Source: G026625185 sp963727835 (GTDB taxonomy: Bacteria; Desulfobacterota; WTBG01; JAGOGO01). From it: a stretch of 15,930 nt of DNA. The stretch is from positions 1-15,930 of the forward strand of contig CAVSIB010000041.1 of the NCBI GenBank assembly GCA_963727835.1, written 5' to 3'. The position numbers were made by a program, and so were the translations under genes. Shown here piece by piece: positions 13,602 through 15,930 of this stretch. Positions within the stretch are counted from its first letter, which is position 1; each line of letters starts with the position of its first letter. The notes beneath the pieces are model-generated. The model saw only the letters and a list, made by a program, of their open reading frames with translations, ran no database searches and had not been told where the DNA came from.

Positions 13602-13664
13602 GAATACCATCTAATCAGTCTCATCTGAGATTTTGATAGGGGTGTCAAACTGACCCGTATAAGA

Positions 13665-13704
13665 CTTCTAAATAAACGGTAGGTCTTTCAAGTAAACGTT
13701 AAAT
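13665..13704. repeat. 20-bp imperfect tandem repeat upstream of the secreted protein gene
   Basis: 13665-13684 and 13685-13704 match at 14 of 20 positions, sharing the core TAAACG-TA. It sits 25 nt before the start codon, a sensible operator position, but may be chance. Confidence 0.25.
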
Positions 13705-13728
13705 GACAATTAAGAAAGGAGGGAAATT

Positions 13729-14366
13729 ATGAAGAAGCCAACACGTTGGTTGATTGCATTTGCTTTGTTGTTTTTTACCATTGGAATTTTATTTTCAGCC
13801 GCTTATGCGGATGAAAATAAAGAATCTAAAAAACAAACACCTGTAAAGGTTGCTCCGAAAGGGCAGAACGTTCCGAAAGGGACAAACCCTCAACATGGAC
13901 AACATCCTGGCGTGGCGCATCAGCCTAGCATGGCCGCCCTGAACACAGAGGGGCGGATCATCGTGTGGATCATCATGTAGAAAGGCATGACTTCCGTGGA
14001 CGTGACTATCGTCATTTCTCCGTCCATGAGCGTGAGATTTGGCGTGGCGGAGGTTGGCGCCACGAATGGTATCAGGGACGGCTCGGTTGGTGGTGGACAG
14101 TCGGCGGAATGTGGTACTTTTTCGACGCGCCAATATATCCCTATCCGGAAGTGGTCCCGGAGGTCGTATTTGAGGCTCCAGTAGATGTCGAGCAACCAGT
14201 CGAGCAACCAGCCGAGGAACCGCAACCGCCTTTGAGGATTAAGCCTCAACCGCAGCAATATCGGTATTGGTGTGATAACCCACGGGGGTATTACCCAGAG
14301 GTACCTTCGTGTCCGTCTGGATGGCGCCAAGTCCCAGTCTCTCCACCTCCACCGCCGCAGCAATAA
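13729..14366 (+). pseudogene. secreted His/Pro-rich envelope protein with one frameshift
   Basis: Two frames together give one protein of about 212 aa. The start follows AAAGGAGGG. Residues 7-27 form a signal peptide with probable cleavage after AYA (27). A Lys/Gln/Pro linker leads to a His-rich part (ADHRVDHHVERHDFRGRDYR), then REIWRGGGWRHEWYQGRLGW and WWTVGGMWYFFDAPIYPYP. Short VEQP repeats and the tail WCDNPRGYYPEVPSCPSGWR follow. The order H-rich, W-G-G-W, Y-P-Y-P, C-x-N-P-x-G-Y-Y-P..PSCP is common in secreted proteobacterial proteins of unknown function. The frame breaks at the G run 13950-13953, one base short. The first half alone ends at TAG 13978-13980. A glycine-zipper lipoprotein follows 58 nt later, as often seen. 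Confidence 0.78.
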
Positions 14367-14424
14367 AGGGGTGAAACTCTATTTGAAACTTAAAAACTAT
14401 CACTATTATCTAAGGAGGACTGCT

Positions 14425-14886
14425 ATGAGAAGATTGCTAAACTTGATGAGTGTTGTAGTTTCGTTGGCATTGTTTGGAGGATGTGCAACCGCACCTCGGC
14501 CCACTGTCTCGGTGATGCCCGCTCCCGGAAAACCGCTTGAGGTATTCCAAAAAGACTGCGAGGAGTGCAAAGCGTTTGCCATCCAGCAGATGGGTGGTCA
14601 GAAGGCAGTGGACGAAGCACAGCAAAAGGCTGCTACTGAGGTTGTGGTAGGAACCGCCTTGGGAACTGCTGTTGGTGCCGCCATCGGCGGCGGGGTGGGA
14701 CATCCGGGTGAAGGAGCTGCTATCGGCGCTGGCACTGGCCTGGCAGCCGGAACTGCTGTCGGAGGTAATAGTACGGCGGCTACTAATGCGCAGCTTCAGC
14801 GTCTTTATGATAATGCATACGCGCAGTGTATGTATGCAAAAGGAAATCAGGTGGCTGGGGTTGAGGAAGCGCCACCCCCTCGATAA
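14425..14886 (+). CDS. glycine-zipper lipoprotein
   Basis: A 153-aa lipoprotein. The signal segment (4-19) ends in FGGC with lipidated Cys20. A conserved pattern KDCEECKAFAIQQMGG (Cys45, Cys48) precedes the glycine zipper (about 75-114: GTALGTAVGAAIGGGVGH...GAAIGAGTGLAAGTAVGG). The C-terminal part has YDNAYAQCMYAKGNQV with Cys135. TAAGGAGG upstream fixes the start. Such YMGG/Gly-zipper lipoproteins sit in the envelope and can insert into membranes; the exact function is unknown. It probably forms an operon with the secreted protein upstream. Confidence 0.82.
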   Translation: MRRLLNLMSVVVSLALFGGCATAPRPTVSVMPAPGKPLEVFQKDCEECKAFAIQQMGGQKAVDEAQQKAATEVVVGTALGTAVGAAIGGGVGHPGEGAAIGAGTGLAAGTAVGGNSTAATNAQLQRLYDNAYAQCMYAKGNQVAGVEEAPPPR

Positions 14887-15057
14887 AAATTTCGGGCTTT
14901 TTGCCTTAATGCGCAAAGCGCCTTCTCGCTCTTTTAGTTTACGTTCACCGGGAGTTATAAAAAAGAGCACTATGCAAATTCTGAAAAATTTAGAACTCTC
15001 GATATGAACATGGTATGCTTTCAATCAAAAGGCAAATTTAAAAAATAGGAGTACCTA

Positions 15058-15380
15058 ATGCCGAAGATTCTGATTATCATTTTTAGAAAAAGGACAATCA
15101 TATCTTAGGGCTGGAGATTATGAAAAAGCGATTCCTTATTTTGAAAAGGCAGTGAAAAAATCCTTTTTCTGCAAAAACATTCTCTGTTACCAGGGCGTGA
15201 ATTATGCCACCTGGCCGCTATCAAGAAGCGGTGGATGCTTATAAACAGGCTATCCGCCTTAACGCGGATTGGGCCGAAGCCCATTATGACCCGGCCCTAG
15301 ATTATCTTTCTTTAGGAGATAAAGACTCGGCACTTGAAGATTATAAAATTCTAAAAGACCTGGACAAAAAAAGCAAATAA
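15058..15380 (+). pseudogene. TPR (tetratricopeptide) protein pseudogene
   Basis: Fragments in different frames spell one short TPR protein. ATG 15058 follows AGGAG and gives MPKILIII, then frame is lost. The next piece reads GQSYLRAGDYEKAIPYFEKA VKKS. After another shift come GRYQEAVDAYKQAIRLNADW, AEAHYDPALDYLSLGDKDSA and LEDYKILKDLDKKSK, ending at TAA 15378-15380. These are two or three TPR units (consensus ..GDYEKAI.YFEKA). At least two frameshifts and an in-frame TGA between them show decay. The N-terminal MPKILIII looks like the start of a signal or membrane segment. An IS256-type transposase gene ends 64 nt downstream. Confidence 0.8.
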
Positions 15381-15443
15381 ATTGTTTAACTTGATTTATA
15401 AGTGAAGAAAAGGAAGTCATGTCAATAGGTGTGTAAAAAGCAT

Positions 15444-15930
15444 TTAGGCGGCCATCCTTTCCAGTTTTTTTGACTCCCGGTTCACGACGCCATCGACATA
15501 CGTTTTTCCCGCGTAAACATCAGGCAACAACCAATGACCTTTTAAAGTGCGAAAGTTTTTCTCTGCGACTTGCAACAGTTTCCAGATCATTGCGGTGGCA
15601 TTCTGAACCTTCTTGAACCGTTTCGCTGCATCGGTCCTCAGTCTCACCGAGCTGAAGGGGGACTCAACCACATTCGTTGTCCGAAGGTGCGGCCAGTGCT
15701 CCTTCGGGAATGAATAGAAAGTGATCATTCTATCCCAATCGGAGAGAAGTTTCTCGGTCGCCTTGGGAAAGCCCTTCCGATAGCGCCCAACAAATGCATC
15801 TCGACGACGCTCACACTCCGCAAGCGTTGCCGCATAGGGAATCGGTTTGAGCTGTTCTGCCGCTTCGGCACGCAGCCTCTTGGGAAAACAGTCAAGGACA
15901 TTCCTGATCTTATGATTCCAGCACCGCTGC
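15444..15930 (-). CDS. IS256-family (Mutator-type) transposase, C-terminal part
   Basis: The last 161 residues of a DDE transposase; the N-terminus lies beyond the window. Recognised segments are RCWNHKIRNVLDCFPK, RDAFVGRYRKGFPKATEKLL, DWDRMITFYSFPKEHWPHLR and the IS256 hallmark TTNVVESPFSSVRLRTDAAK, whose Glu is the last catalytic DDE residue. NATAMIWKLLQVAEKNFRTL follows before the C-terminal tail. The stop is TTA at 15444-15446 on the plus strand. The element's end may lie near GGTGTGTAAAAAG (15428-15440), but the other terminal repeat is outside the window. It inserted just beyond the TPR pseudogene. Confidence 0.9.
   Translation of the reverse strand, partial: QRCWNHKIRNVLDCFPKRLRAEAAEQLKPIPYAATLAECERRRDAFVGRYRKGFPKATEKLLSDWDRMITFYSFPKEHWPHLRTTNVVESPFSSVRLRTDAAKRFKKVQNATAMIWKLLQVAEKNFRTLKGHWLLPDVYAGKTYVDGVVNRESKKLERMAA

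Noticed and set aside
1..15930. tRNA or rRNA genes
   Set aside because: No T-loop (GGTTCGAAT-type) with matching cloverleaf and no rRNA core sequence was found on reading either strand.

Overview
The window looks like bacterial chromosome from a Gram-negative organism. Two or three products carry lipoprotein signals, a lipocalin (Blc-type) pseudogene is present, and the redox genes (iron-sulfur flavoprotein, flavoredoxin-like protein, atypical 2-Cys peroxiredoxin) suit an anaerobe or microaerophile. DUF4404, DUF4337, DUF3024, NfeD/slipin and UspA together would fit Desulfobacterota, Nitrospirota or a related lineage. That placement is inference; no rRNA or tRNA is visible to anchor it. Intergenic DNA is AT-rich and long, and most intact genes have strong AAGGAG-type ribosome binding sites.

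Layout. 1-880: no gene, hairpins and a promoter. 881-1510: thioredoxin-fold lipoprotein. 1715-3531: pirin with an in-frame TGA, the tail of a SnoaL-like protein, and a LigB-type dioxygenase with a frameshift. 3644-4318: iron-sulfur flavoprotein. 4752-6208: NfeD-slipin operon with an ATGA overlap. 6209-7283: mostly non-coding. 7284-7844: flavoredoxin-like flavin reductase. 8207-8570: a dispersed repeat joined to an HsdR C-terminal remnant. 8743-9243: thiol peroxidase. 9451-9952: lipocalin pseudogene. 10231-11317: DUF4337 and DUF3024 proteins. 11663-12880 on the minus strand: DUF4404, UspA and a small ribbon-helix-helix protein with an operator-like repeat array over its promoter. 13021-13301: a palindromic element and a complete MITE with 9-bp target duplication. 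13729-14886: a frameshifted secreted protein and a glycine-zipper lipoprotein. 15058-15380: broken TPR gene. 15444-end: IS256-family transposase on the minus strand.

Two themes stand out. First, many genes are damaged: pirin, dioxygenase, lipocalin, secreted His/Pro-rich protein and TPR protein are broken, and SnoaL and HsdR survive only as tails. Several lesions sit in homopolymers, so sequencing error and genuine decay must be told apart. Second, the intergenic DNA is rich in repeats that are not annotated genes. (a) A composite element occurs at 4326-4602, 8207-8430 (truncated) and 13435-13601, with a promoter-like box pair and, in two copies, a nearly identical terminator hairpin; it may be a small-RNA family. 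(b) A 50-nt two-hairpin element occurs at 3584-3634 and 9963-10012 with a compensatory base-pair change. (c) There is a 175-bp MITE. (d) There is a 62-bp imperfect palindrome.

Functionally the genes suggest redox and oxidative-stress housekeeping plus envelope proteins. I see no single defence or biosynthetic system; the repeats are the most novel content.
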